A stretch of 64,000 nucleotides of DNA from Sebastes aleutianus (Eukaryota; Chordata; Actinopteri; Perciformes; Sebastidae). Position numbers and translations under genes: made by a program. Location of the stretch: NCBI GenBank assembly GCA_916700875.1, contig CAKAKS010000039.1, forward strand, positions 27,560,315 to 27,624,314, written 5' to 3'. Below, piece by piece: positions 38,801 through 50,602 of this stretch (position 1 is the first letter of the stretch; each line of letters opens with the position of its first letter). Under the pieces are notes generated by a model. The model searched no databases and was not told the origin of the DNA. It worked only from the letters and a program-made list of their open reading frames with translations.

Positions 38801-41800
38801 TTTCCTCTTCATCCTCCAGTCTCTCAGTTGTCTCTTTGAGTTTGGCCTCCATCTGGATCTTACTCTTGATAAGTCCCTCACATCTCTCCTCAGCGTCTGA
38901 CAGATTCTCTCCTTCCTAGTCCATTTTATGAAAATAGATGTTAGCACATTAACATTGAAAAACGTGAAAAAGCATAACTGCCTGTTGATGTGTACTTACA
39001 GATGCGATTTGCAGCTGCAGATCATTCTTCTCCTGCAGAATGGACACCATCTTCTCCTCCAGATCCTTCTTCTTTGCCAGGGCAGCAGCCAAGTCAGTTT
39101 TCATCTTATCATAGTTCTCCTTCATATTTGCCAGCTCCTTCTCAGTTTCAGCAGTCTTCAGCAGAGGCTTGATCTTGTAGTACACCTTCATCCACGGCCA
39201 GTGTTTCACATTCATGAACGAGCGGACATTGTACTGGATGGTATATATGGCTTCCCTGCAGAGAAGAAGTAGCTGTTATGGACAATGTTGCTTGTCATCT
39301 TTCATATCATCATTCAGATTGAGCTGTTTTAAACATGCCTCCTCTCTGTCATCTTCACATATTCCTTTCTCATGACGTAACCACGGCACAAAGCCTGAGT
39401 CATGGTGACCAGAGATGACAGTTTTTCATCCCTCATTTCTTCAAGGGTACCCAGCAGACCGGCCTTGAAGAACACCTGAACAAACAAAAATTTAAAAATG
39501 AATGTAGGATGAACTCTGATAGCGAATACTTCACACCCTGTAAAACAAACAAACAAACAAGAATCATTTTTCGTTTAGTACGCAAGCATATCGGAAGCCT
39601 TTTTCACTCATATGTAGATACACTATCATTTTGCAGCTGTCTGCACCGGCTGTCTGCAGCTAAACTGCAGTTCACTGTGTAATGCTTCCTCTGAACAGAA
39701 AATTTCAGTCCTGCTGTGTGTTTAGTTCCGTAAGCTCTGTTAGCTCTATTAGCCCTGTGAGCTGTTAGCTCTGCCAAACACACGGCAGGACTCTGCTGCC
39801 CACCAGCTTTACAGACATGCTAACTTTATGACAATCCTATGCAATTTTGGGCAAAAACCATGCAGTTTGTTGAATGCAGTATAAATCTGTTATTTTCGGT
39901 TATTCTAAAAATGATGTGTTTGAATATTTCTGCATACTGGGGTCCCTAAACAGTCTTGGAATTGCATAAAGTTGGGTATCAATGTAAAGCTGAGACTCTT
40001 GTGGATCCAATGAGCCCAATTGTATTCATGTTTGATGATGTTAGTCCCCATAGTAGCCATTTCATACAGTGAGACCATTTTTTTTTAGTAATTTGACCTT
40101 ACTGTTTAAAATGACTTGTGGTGACCTCTAGGATAATCACAGCCTCATGAAACTTTAAAACCAGACACTAGAGACCATAGGGCAGTCAGTGTCTTAATGG
40201 TTTTCCTAGGTATATTGACAATAAGGGGGTTTCTGAGCAGTTTCCAGAACAGAAGTGCTCGCCATCAAATCGCCAAAAAATGCAATTCTTGCAGACATCA
40301 CCTAACGCCAAAGTTCTAAGATTTCTAAGATAAAATTTCACAATTTATTTTCATGTTTATTTCTGATTCATGACTAGAACAACTAGACACACAGTGCTGA
40401 GCTGCATCTGCAATTTATATTCAGGTTCCCAGCTTTCAGATGATTTACCACTATGTGACATATACTGCTGACCTGCTATCTTCCCCTAAAGACCCACTGT
40501 CCCCCGCACCCCCCCAAAAAAAGACAAAAAATGGTCTATTGTGGGTCTCAAAGGGTTAACCGAAAAACAATCAAACACACTGGACTGAACAACTTAACCT
40601 CCTTGGTAATTATTCTTCAGTAAAATAAGGAAATCAAGTGCTTACCTTGGTGTGTCCGAATTTGTACTCATCATGAGGAACATCAATTGACCCAAGCAGC
40701 TTCTCTGAAGCCTTCTTGTTGTCAATGAACTGTCCGTCAGGGATGACACTGGCATTCAGTACCTTGTACCTTTTATGAGATAATTAATGGTCAGTGTGAG
40801 CATTTTATTTCAATAATCTGCATCAAAATGTTATTAAAATGTCCATTGATACCTCTGTTTGAAGTCAGCATAGATGATTCTGCTGGGGAAACCTTTTCTG
40901 CAGATTCTGATACCCTCCAGCACACCGTTACACCTGAGCTGGTGGATAACCAGGAAGTTCTCCATGAGACCTGTAAAAAAGACATTTCATAACAACTTCT
41001 TTGAATAAATAGTCTCAGTTGAAGCGGCCCCATTTTAAGTAAACCATACCAACAAAGTGTCGAGATTATGATCTCTATGTACCTGGAGTCTTTGACTCAT
41101 TGGGAATCAGGCAGCGCACAAAGTGAGGATGGGTGGCCCTCAAGTTAGTCATCAGCTTGCCCAAGTTCTCCTGTAGATGTAAAATGGTGACTTTTGTCAT
41201 AAAATGCCACAATTGTGAATTTGACTGTAAACTGAGATATATAGGATAAATTTGCAAAGTTAAACCTTACCCTAAACTGTGAAGACACAGTCTGCATAGA
41301 ACCACCCTTCTTCTTGCCTCCCTTCTTGGAAGCCTCTGTTGATAATTTTAAGTAGACATGCTTTTTTAGAACAACACATCAAATTTATATGAACACATGC
41401 TACTGTTGAAAACATTCAGTATCTATAACCTTAAAATGTTTTTTAGTTTACTGTGGAAACTTTCATACCCTCAACAACAGGAGGATACAGAATAGGCAGC
41501 AGTTTCACTGAGGACTTCTGGTACAGCTGAATGACAGACTCATTCAGTGGATCCTTGTTCTTGTCCAGCCAGCCAGAGATATTGTAGTCCACGGTACCAG
41601 CATAGTGCACCAGGGAGAAGTGGCCCTCAACCTTGCCTTTGGCGGGCTTTGGCTTCTCAAATGCTTTGTTTTTGCCAAGATGCTGGTCATACAGCTTGTT
41701 CTTGAAGGATGTGTCTGTGGCCTTGGGGAACATGCACTCCTCTTCAAGGATGGAGAAGATACCCATGGGCTTGAAAAAAGTGGGAACAAGTGTCATTGAG

Positions 41801-44756
41801 TGTTACATTACGTCAAATTAAGAACAATTACATATAATCACAAAATGAAGTGATTACCTTTTCAATCAGCTCGATGCAGGCAGCCAAGTCCATGCCAAAG
41901 TCAATGAACTCCCAGATAATACCCTCCTTCTTGTACTCCTCTTGCTCCAGGACAAACATGGTGTGGTTGAAAAACTGTTGCAGTTTCTCATTGGTGAAGT
42001 TGATGCACAGCTGCTCCAGTGTGTTGAACTGCGAGGAGACAAATACTCAGTATAATCTCTTGTAGGCAATATGAATGATTCTGCCATGAAAAGTATTGGC
42101 TGGTCAATTGTTGGAAATGAAGCTTACATCAAAGATTTCAAAGCCAGCGATATCCAGGACACCGATGTAGAACTGCCTCGCCTGTTTAGTGTCCAACATC
42201 TGGTTGATACGGATGACCATCCACAAGAACATCTTCTCATAGATAGACTTGGCGAGGGCAGGCACTGAGTTCATCACCTAAATAAAAACAAGGATGTTAT
42301 TTGATTGTCAGTCAATCATTTTGTAAAATAATGGATTACTAGTATTTTTAATTTGTGAGATAAATGAAACAAAAAATCCATCTAAGATGGTCCTTGACTT
42401 ATTCTGCATTATGCATTTAGCGTTCAATGTGTAAAACTCATGGAAAATAGTAATAAATTGAACACTGACATTGCATTTCTTTGTTTCTAATAAATCCTGC
42501 ACTACATTATTTTAGTAGAACTAACTAAATAGTAGGATATTGGATATTGATAATTTATGTTTACCTGAGGTACAGTCTGTCCCTTGGTGACATACTCATT
42601 TCCGACTTTCACTCTGGGATAGCACAGAGCCTTCAGCATGTCAGCCGAGTTCAGACCCAGCAAGTAAGCAACCTTGTCAGCCTCTGAAAATAGTTCAGTG
42701 ATTTCCATCATGATATGAACAGAAACAAGTATGATTAAACTTTTTTTTACTGTTGTTCCCAAGCTATTCACTTTGAGCTGACATTAAATACTCACCCTCT
42801 GTGCCGTCTGGCTCAGCCTGCTCCTCACGCTGCTTCTGCTTGAACTTCATGCTACCATGGTGGAGGACAGCACCAGTATTCTTGTAGATGCTCATCTTCT
42901 CTTCATTAGTGAAGCCCAGGATATCAATAGCATTCTGAGTACAAAAGATGTGTCCACACAAAACATAATCATTGTAGAAAATGCACTTTTGATGTTGCAT
43001 TTAATGCAGAATATATTTAAATATTTTGAAGTGAAGATCACTCACATCAGTGGCTTCCAGCTCAACTTTGTCATCAATGCTGGCCACAGTGATCTGACCC
43101 ATGCTGCACATTGGGAAGTCGTAGGGGTTGGTTGTGATGAGTGCCAAATCTGGAAATCAAAAAAGGGTGAAAATGTTCATAACATTTTTTTCATATGAAA
43201 ACTATAAGTATGTTAAACGTGCAAATTCTCAATCTGTTTACCAATCAGCTCCGGTATGTGGGCGGTCATCATCTGATAGAAGATGTGGTAGCCCCTCTCA
43301 GCAGGAAGCTGGAATGTCACTCTAGACTTCTCCAGCAGATCTAAAAATATTGTTCGTAAGTCACAGCCCGGTCAATTGTCAATTCCAGTCATTTGTATGT
43401 ACTTTGAGGATTGTTACTTACATGTCTCAATATCAGCACTAGCCAGTTTGCCAGTTGCGCCGAAATGGATTCTGATGAATTTACCCTGTTTGGAACAAAG
43501 GGATGTTTAATGTCCCTCCACATGGGCAATCTTTAACAAGACCTCTCATTTGTAGAAATCATTTCATACTTACAAAACGAGAAGAGTTGTCATTCCTCAC
43601 AGTTTTGGCGTTACCATAGGCCTCCAGCAGGGGATTGGCTGCAATAATCTGATCCTCCAGTGACCCCTATAATCCAGGTTTAGAATTTATTTTTGGTTAA
43701 TGACTTTATTTTTCTCTGGAAAAATATTCCTTAGGTAAAGATCCTTGAATTGTAACCATCAGTAACATACCTTTGAAGTGTCCCTCTTCTTGGCCCCCTC
43801 AACTGAGATTGTTGCAAAGTACTGGATGACACGCTTGGTGTTCACAGTCTTTCCAGCACCAGACTCTCCACTAGGTATGGACACAGATATATAAGTATTT
43901 GATCAAGATATTTGACTATGTTAAACACATTAAACAAATGTAAATGTAACAAACTTACGTGATCAAGACAGACTGGTTCTCCCTATCTGTTGAATCCAAA
44001 ACAAAGGAATTAACTATGTTTTACTGCAACAGAAACCTCATAGTGACAAATTCTACATTGTTATAGTCATGACTTACCAGTCGCCATGAACTGATAAGCG
44101 TTGTCAGAGACAGAGAAGATGTGGGGTGGAGCCTCCATACGCTTCTTGCCTCTATAGGCAGCTACACATTCAGCATCGTACACTGGGAGCCACTTGTAGG
44201 GGTTCACAGTGGCACAGAACAACCCAGAGTAGGTCTGAAAGTGATCATAGATATTCACCCGTTAACTATGTTTCCTACTAGTATAGCCATTTTCAATAGT
44301 TGTCTTTTCTCATAAAGCAGATTGTCTTACGTAGATCATCCATGCTGCATAACGCTCTTTGAGGTTATACAGCACAGAGGCTTCATTGAGATGGGTCATC
44401 ATGGCCATGTCCTCAATCTTGTCATACTTTGGAGGGTTCATTGGAGAGACGTCAGCTTCTTTAACTACCTTTTCCTGTAACACAACATTTGTCACAATGA
44501 GAACTGATCATATTGAAAACCCAGTTGACTCCGACTTTATGATACCAACCTCCTGAGTGTCAAGGACTTTGACGGTGACTTTGTCACCATCTTTCTTGAT
44601 GATTGTTGCCTTCAAGTACAGCTCCTTGACATCGGCCACGTAGCAGGCACTCTTGGCATCAAATGGTGCAGTTTGAGCCTCAATCCTCTCCTTCTCTGGT
44701 TTACGAAGGTAAATGGAGGCTTTGCCGTATTGGGCCATCTCCGCGTCCGTACTCAT
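32848..44756 (-). CDS. fast skeletal muscle myosin heavy chain, array copy C
   Basis: Third array member, 39 coding exons of the same lengths, 1,930 residues. Private features include loop 2 A627 S628, V-A-A-Y before RGKKR in coding exon 3, and I-Q and P-I-L substitutions near the end of coding exon 14. Coding exons, 5' to 3': 44756-44550, 44474-44331, 44234-44078, 43986-43959, 43870-43771, 43666-43574, 43485-43422, 43340-43242, 43149-43046, 42934-42796, 42683-42565, 42277-42128, 42028-41858, 41769-41469, 41335-41271, 41170-41083, 40970-40853, 40769-40646, 39475-39339, 39255-39000, 38915-38673, 38587-38411, 38329-38184, 38093-38003, 37905-37516, 37404-37278, 37188-37070, 36984-36788, 36487-36304, 36196-36031, 35916-35792, 35682-35374, 35280-35077, 34971-34846, 34757-34587, 34494-34390, 34279-34184, 34062-33931, 32868-32848. 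The last intron is enlarged by a transposon. No disabling change seen. Confidence 0.95.
32971..33816. mobile_element. TTAA-flanked TIR element in the last intron of copy C
   Basis: About 840 bp inserted between the last two coding exons. TTAA occurs at both ends (32971-32974 and 33813-33816), and the ends are imperfect inverted repeats (AAGGGCCTGTTTG-like against AAGGACTATACTTG-like). Copies B and D have uninterrupted sequence here (GCTTAAGGCTATAA and GCTTAACGCTATAA). TTAA duplication suggests a piggyBac-type non-autonomous element, but the ends are not diagnostic. No transposase is encoded. It contains a tandem repeat near its right end. Confidence 0.7.
33648..33750. repeat. ATATGCGAG tandem repeat inside the TTAA element
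   Basis: The nonamer ATATGCGAG recurs about eight times, joined by CA or by AGCGCGC spacers, giving a higher-order unit of about 37 bp. Long alternating purine-pyrimidine runs (GCGCGCATATGCG) occur. It lies close to the right end of the transposon, where subterminal repeats are common. Confidence 0.8.
39841..40294. repeat. interspersed repeat in the large intron of copy C
   Basis: Collinear with and almost identical to the copies in the same intron of A, B and D. Confidence 0.6.
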
Positions 44757-45094
44757 GGTGCCGGCTGATGTCTGTTAAATAATTTTAAAGGAACTGCCAA
44801 CATTATACCAATGTTTTAAGGGCATGTAATTAAACAGCATTCTCTAAATTCTGCTGAATAGTAAACATATCCATACTGAATCCATGTCTGTGTATCGTTA
44901 CTGTACAGGTGGGCTTCAACTTTACTCAAAGTCCTTTTCAGACTTAGATTTTACTGAGAATAAATACTAACATATTGTTGTGTTTTGTCAAAATGTTTGG
45001 ATGAATAACTCTAGACATGCAATGAATGAGACAAATTTTACATAAGTAGTAAACGCCTGTAAAGAAAAGTTAAACATTTGAAAGTTGTCCTTAC

Positions 45095-45128
45095 CTGACC
45101 ACCTCTATGTCAACAGTATTCACCAATC
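45095..45128 (-). other. 5' noncoding exon 2 of MYH copy C
   Basis: 34-nt exon with the same acceptor and donor as in the other copies. Confidence 0.65.
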
Positions 45129-45265
45129 CTGTTCAAAACAGGTTTTATTGTTATTAAGTAGGTGTAAAACAAGTTTTACTCAACAAATGATTCTATTAAC
45201 ATAACTTATTTCTTTAATGAAGAACAAATTAAAATGGTCTCAAGATTAAGAGCGTAAAGTCTTAC

Positions 45266-45327
45266 CACAAGGAGGAACTCAGGTCTTCAGTGGCACACAC
45301 GGTTGTGTTCTCAAGTAGCCTTTATAT
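45266..45327 (-). promoter_or_regulatory. core promoter and noncoding exon 1 of MYH copy C
   Basis: ATATAAA box at 45321-45327; exon 1 ends at 45266 before a GTAAG donor. The E-box upstream is CAGCTG at 45427-45432. A LINE tail is inserted about 540 bp upstream of the TATA box, which no other copy has. Confidence 0.65.
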
Positions 45328-45861
45328 TGAATCAGGTTTTGATGACACAGTAGAAGTTAATTATGGTATACATACCAAATGTGGTGGGGCTGGCAGGCAG
45401 GAAGAAAACGTAAGTTGAAATTGTATCAGCTGATGTTTCAGGTTTCAGTTATTATGGCCAGGTCTGAATTTTTGCTTAGTCATTACTTCAATTTAAAGTT
45501 TATTTAAGGCTCTTGAACAACATTTATATAAGGTATACTAATTTAAAAATACATCAGTGTTCTATTTTCCTAAACTTTTTAAATTATAATACATGTTTAT
45601 TTTTTAAAAGTAATTGTTTTTAAAGTATAAGTTGTGTAATAATTTTTAATTTACAGAACCTTATTGTGATCGTACAATTTAAACAAAATAATATAAGTAT
45701 GTCATGAATGACTAAAGTAATAATTTTTTTTTTACTAGTAAGCATGATAAAGTCTTTCAGTTTTGAATCAGCATGAGCATAGTATTGTGACCAGTGACCA
45801 TAGCACTAAACAACCACAGCAAGAATCAGTAATGTAAAGAAACTATTATGAAAAAAATAAA

Positions 45862-46626
45862 CAATTAATAATAATAATAATAATAAATTCAACTTATATA
45901 GCGCTTTTAAAGAACTCAAAGATGCTTTACATTATCGGGGGAAACGGTGTGAGACAAAGAGGAGACAGACGACACACACAGGCGCACTCTCATACATACA
46001 CACGGACAAATGGGTACGGGGAGGGGGGGGCTAGCAGTAGGCAGAGGAGAAAAGATGGGTCTTGAGGCAGGACTGGAATAGGGTGAGGGAATCAGACTGT
46101 CTAATGCCTTGTGGGAGGGAGTTCCAAAGTTTGGGAGCTGCCCTTGAGAATGCTCTGTCCCCAAAGCTGCGGAGGTTGGACTTGGGGGTGGAACGTAGAC
46201 CAGCTGAGGTGGATCTGAGGGACCGTTGGGGTTGGTAGGGGGAGAGGAGGTCAGAGAGGTAGGGGGGAGCAAGTTGGTGGAGGGCTTTGTAGGTGAGGGT
46301 CAGGATTTTGTAGGAGATCCGGTGGGAGACAGGGAGCCAGTGGAGGTCTTTGAGTACTGGGGTAATGTGATGCCAGGATTTGGTGTGGGTGAGGAGTCGG
46401 GCAGCTGCATTCTGGACCAGCTGGGGTTTATTGATGGAGGTGGTGCTGATGCCGTAGAGGAGAGAGTTGCAGTAATCAAGGCGGGAGGAGATGAAGGCGT
46501 GAATGAGCTTCTCGGCAGCGGGGGGTGTGAGTGAGGGTCGGATCTTTGCAATGTTGCGTAGGTGGTAGAAGGATATTTTGACAAGTTGGCGGATGTGGGG
46601 CTCAAGGGAGAGGGTGGGGTCAATTA
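45862..46626 (-). mobile_element. 5'-truncated LINE insertion upstream of copy C
   Basis: 753-bp insertion (45868-46620) between two CAATTA repeats at 45862-45867 and 46621-46626. The 3' end is an (AAT)n tail next to a 'ttatatagcgctttt' LINE tail. B/C and D/E spacers keep the single CAATTA, so the event is private to the C/D spacer. The length and tail fit a severely 5'-truncated L2/CR1-like LINE. Confidence 0.8.
46031..46620 (-). pseudogene. C-terminal end of LINE ORF2 (truncated, frame still open)
   Basis: An open frame of about 196 codons runs from the 5' truncation point to a TAG at 46031-46033. It carries SRLDYCN, QNAAARLLT, DLHWLPVS and a C-terminal FQSCLKTHLF, homologous to the C-terminal piece of the LINE at 15650-16279 but from a different family. 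It has no start codon or catalytic domain, because the copy is 5'-truncated. The uninterrupted frame suggests a young insertion. Confidence 0.75.
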
Positions 46627-47384
46627 AAATAACAAAGATCCTTGAAATAGTATCAGTTAATCCCCTATCTAGGCTACTCCTCTTTATCTGATAGAAGAAC
46701 AGTGATCTCAGTGTGGAGGTTGAATATTCTCTGAACAGTTGATATATGCTTTCCTATTGAACACATAAAACTCCCTTCTCTGACACTTTTGGTCACTTTT
46801 GGACTTTTCTAGCTGGATGCATTTGATTAATGCCAAAAGTAAACCCTCAAGCTGTGCTGGGATGCCAGTATTCATTGAACTGTCTTAATCAAAAGCGTTA
46901 GCCTCCAAAGAAAGATTTTAAGCAAGAATTTATCTTGAATTAAGCCACCTATGCATTTAATCCCATGCAACATTTCAATGTTGGAATTACAATGACAATA
47001 CCCAAACCCATTTTTCCCTTCTCCTCAAACAGTTTCTCCAACCTCCTGAAGTATCTAAGTGCTCTCAGACATTCTTGATATTGAAGTCTCTGGAATGTCT
47101 TGGCTGTTATCTCAATTGCCTGTGCTTGGGACCTATTTATATTTGCACATTGGGGGCACGGTTACTAGTTTTCCAGACCTCAAATGTTACAGATGGTTAC
47201 ATCCGGTATATATTGTTGGTCATTGTTGTCTTTAAAACAGCCCAAACCTGTACCTTAAAAAAAAGTATGCAGCATTCTTCATGTTATAGCCAGCCATTCC
47301 AATAAAGATTATAGAATTTTGTTTAGCTGTGTCACAAATGATCCAAATCTGAAATTTGCTCTCTCTCGGAGGACACGACCAGAT
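46627..47384. other. C/D spacer, part shared with other spacers
   Basis: Aligns with the B/C and D/E spacers (blocks near 47080-47395 match 32440-32760). No gene seen. Confidence 0.6.
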
Positions 47385-50300
47385 CAAAATAACACAAACA
47401 CATTTGAAAAGAAAGATATCGATGGACGATTTGTTCTGGTCCGGGGGTATCTGCAAGGTGTTTTAGTCACTTTTCTGAATGTCTATGCTCCCCCAGGATC
47501 TGAATGGAAATTCTATAAACAAATCTTTGAATTGATAAGCTCTGAGGCCCAGGGCATCCTAATTTGCAGGGGCGGGGGGGGGGGACTTTAATGTCAGACT
47601 TCACATGACCCTGGATACTTCGAAATCTTATTATTCAGAAGAAAAGAAAACTACCAAAAATATAAAATTAATGATGGGAGAGCTAGGACTCTCAGACATA
47701 TGGAGGGATTTGAACCCGACAACGAGGGACTATACCTTTTATTCTCATCCGTACTCTGTCTATTCCAGGCTTGACTATTTTCTTACATTTCAAAGAGATT
47801 TATTTTGGGTGATAAATTGCAATATTGGGACCATGGATTTATCAGACCACGCCCCAATCTCTATGGATTTATTATTAGGTTCTGAAAAGAAGAGAACTAT
47901 CTGGAGGTTAAACACAGTGATTCTAAATCAAATGATGCAGCAAATAAGGAAAGATATTAAAGACTATTTTGAGGAAAATGACAACGGGGAAGTTTCCCCA
48001 CCGATTCTTTGGGATGCTTGCAAGGCCGTTCTTAGGGGGAAAATTATAGGCTATTGCTCTAAATTGAAAAAGCAGAGAAAAGAAAAATTGGATCGGTTAC
48101 AAAAAGAATTAAAAGAATTAGAGAATCTACATAAAAAGACACTGAATCAAAGAACAAAAATGGAAATAGATAGGAAAAAGAACGAAATAAATGAAAACTT
48201 GTCAGACGATATTAAAAGAAAGCTGATTTTTTTAAAACAAAGATATTATGAAGCAGGAGGAAAATTGGCTAAATTACTCGCTTATAAATTAAAAAAGCAA
48301 CAAGCAGAAAATGCAATTTATAAAATAAAGGATCCTACAACAAATTCCATACACTGCAAAGTAGAGGATATACAACGATCATTTGAAACTTTTTATAAAA
48401 ATGTATATACACAGCCCAAAATAGATGAAACGAAGATGGAAGCCTTTTTTTGACCTGATTAAACTACCAAAGGTGACAGATGAACAAAATGAGTGTCTAA
48501 TTAATGAAATTAAGGATCAAGAAATTAAAGAGGCAATATCAAATTTAAAACCTAATAAAGCACCAGGACCAGATGGTTTTCCTTCTGAGTGGTACAAGGA
48601 AATGAGAGATCTGCTGACCCCCAAAATGAAGAACACGTTTAACCATGTACTTAGGACTGGCATGACTCCTCCTTCTTGGAGAGAAGCTGTGATTTTTTTG
48701 ATACCAAAAGAGCGTAAAGATAAACTTAAATGTGGAAGTTATCGGCCGATAAGTGTACTGAATCAAGATTATAAGATCTTTACCTACAATTTCGCAAAGA
48801 GGTTAGGAAAAATCCTCCCCCAAATAATAAGTTTAGATCAGACGGGTTTTATTCAGCAAAGGCAGACTCAAGATAACATTCGCCGAACATTACATGTGAT
48901 TGATCATATTGTTGAAAACAAACTCGAGGCAGTGTTATTGAGCCTTGATGCCGAAAAGGCGTTTGATCGAGTTAATTGGGAGTTTTTATATAGAGTTTTG
49001 AGGCAATTTGGATTTCATCAGACCTTTTATTAAAACTATTCAAGCATTATATAATAGCCCAAAGGCAAGAATAAAATTAAATGGAGCCGTATCAAACTTA
49101 TTCGGCCTGGAAAGAGGGACAAGACAGGGCTGTCCAATAAGTCCATTATTGTTTGCTTTGTTTATTGAAGCATTAAGGCAGGGGATCACTCAGGATTAAA
49201 ATATTACAGATATAAAATTGTTGGACCAAGATCATAAAATTTCTTTATTTGTGGATGACGTTTTAATTAACTTGTCGAACCCAGAGAGCTCAATTTTGAA
49301 ATTAATGTCATTTTTGGAGGTTTTTAGTTCCATTTCAGGTTATAAATTGAATATTTTAAAGACCCAAATTTTAAGTTTCAAATACAAGCCTAGTCAGACC
49401 ATAAGTTCTAATTTTCAATTAAACTCGGATTTGGATCACATTAGATATCTAGGAGTAAACATCCCAAAAGACCTAACAAAATTGTATGCCTTAAATTTTA
49501 ATCTGTTAAATCAGAAAATAAAAGAAGACATAAATAGATGGAATCTAATTTCAATATTCAGTTTTGAGTCAAGAATTGAGTCAGTAAAAATGAATATCTT
49601 GCCTAGGATATTATATTTGTTTCAGACTCTTCCAATTGAAATAACTGATAAACAATTCAACGAATGGGATAAATTGATTTCACGTTATATTTGGCAAGGG
49701 AAAAAACCAAGGATAAGATTTTACACTCTTCAATTGGCGAAGAATAAGGGAGGACTTGCACTCCCCTGCCTAAAAAATTATTATATATCCCAATATATAG
49801 CCCAATTGAGGACTTTGTATTGTTGGTGTAATCCTGATTACCAAGCGAGATGGAAAGAAATTGAAGGGAATATATCTGGGACAGTCCCAATTCAGGCACA
49901 GTTAGGGGACAAAAGTCTTATTAAAAATTTGATGGAAACAGGTAATAGATGGATTAATTTATCTTTGAAATTATGGTTAAATATCATCACTAAGAGTGGC
50001 TCACTTGAAGAGATAAAGATTCTGGTGCTCCCATGACCTTGATTTCACCCCAAATAAATTGGATGCAAGCTATAAGGGTTGGGCTACTCGAGGCCTCTCC
50101 TCATACTGTACCTTTTTCAACAACGGGACATTGACTGATTTTCAGACATTGAAAAGACTATATGGGTTAAATAATAGTGACTTTTTTAGATTTCTTCAGG
50201 TACGCCATCACATAAATAGTTCTATGTTAGAGTGTCACAAGGCATCGAAAACAACCTATTGAACGTTTTTAGAAGTGCCTATAAAACTGGAATATTGAGT

Positions 50301-50515
50301 GTAGCTGCTAGAAAAGCAATAACTAAGAAATGGCTTAAACCAGATACCCCATAATTAGAGAACTGGTATGATGTTATTTCAATTCACTGTAAAAAGTGGA
50401 AAAGTTGGTTCTCATCATATATTTATATAATTAAGTATGTTTATGTAAATGTCAGAGTAAAACCAAATAAAGGAAAAGGAAAATGAAGAAAGACAAAAAC
50501 AAAATAACACAGACA
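47385..50515 (+). mobile_element. L1/Tx1-like LINE inserted beside the copy D 3' end
   Basis: Element 47401-50499 (3,099 bp) between near-perfect 16-bp repeats, CAAAATAACACAAACA at 47385-47400 and CAAAATAACACAGACA at 50500-50515, one mismatch. Plus-strand orientation, opposite to the MYH genes. It is 5'-truncated in the endonuclease domain and has an A-rich end. The B/C and D/E spacers hold the single site. Confidence 0.85.
47404..50262 (+). pseudogene. decayed L1/Tx1-like ORF2 (endonuclease-reverse transcriptase)
   Basis: Broken ORF2. The endonuclease C-terminal part shows LNVYAP, SRLDYFL and LSDHAPI. The reverse transcriptase shows NKAPGPDGFP, LSLDAEKAFDRVNW, RGTRQGCPISPLLFALFIE and FVDDVL near 49247-49262, where the usual A of FADD is V. 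It is disabled by an 11-G run at 47574-47584 in the place of the GGDFN motif, a frameshift near 48450 at a T-run, one near 49015, and a TAA at 49197-49199. Frame pieces: 47605-48453, 48425-49033, 49008-50036. Confidence 0.85.
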
Positions 50516-50540
50516 ATGCAATTTAAGATCAAAAAATAGT

Positions 50541-50546
50541 TTTATT
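50541..50546 (-). promoter_or_regulatory. poly(A) signal of MYH copy D
   Basis: AATAAA on the coding strand, 57 nt beyond the stop. The LINE end at 50499 lies about 40 bp further, so cleavage would occur almost at the insertion junction. Confidence 0.7.
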
Positions 50547-50602
50547 GTGGTACATTTCACATCATATTGTATGATTAGAAAGAACCCATCAGATGAAGTT
50601 CT

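Noticed and set aside
46226..46534. 102-codon plus-strand Gly/Val-rich frame near 46.3 kb
   Set aside because: It is antisense to the open C-terminal frame of a truncated LINE, whose motifs are clear on the minus strand.
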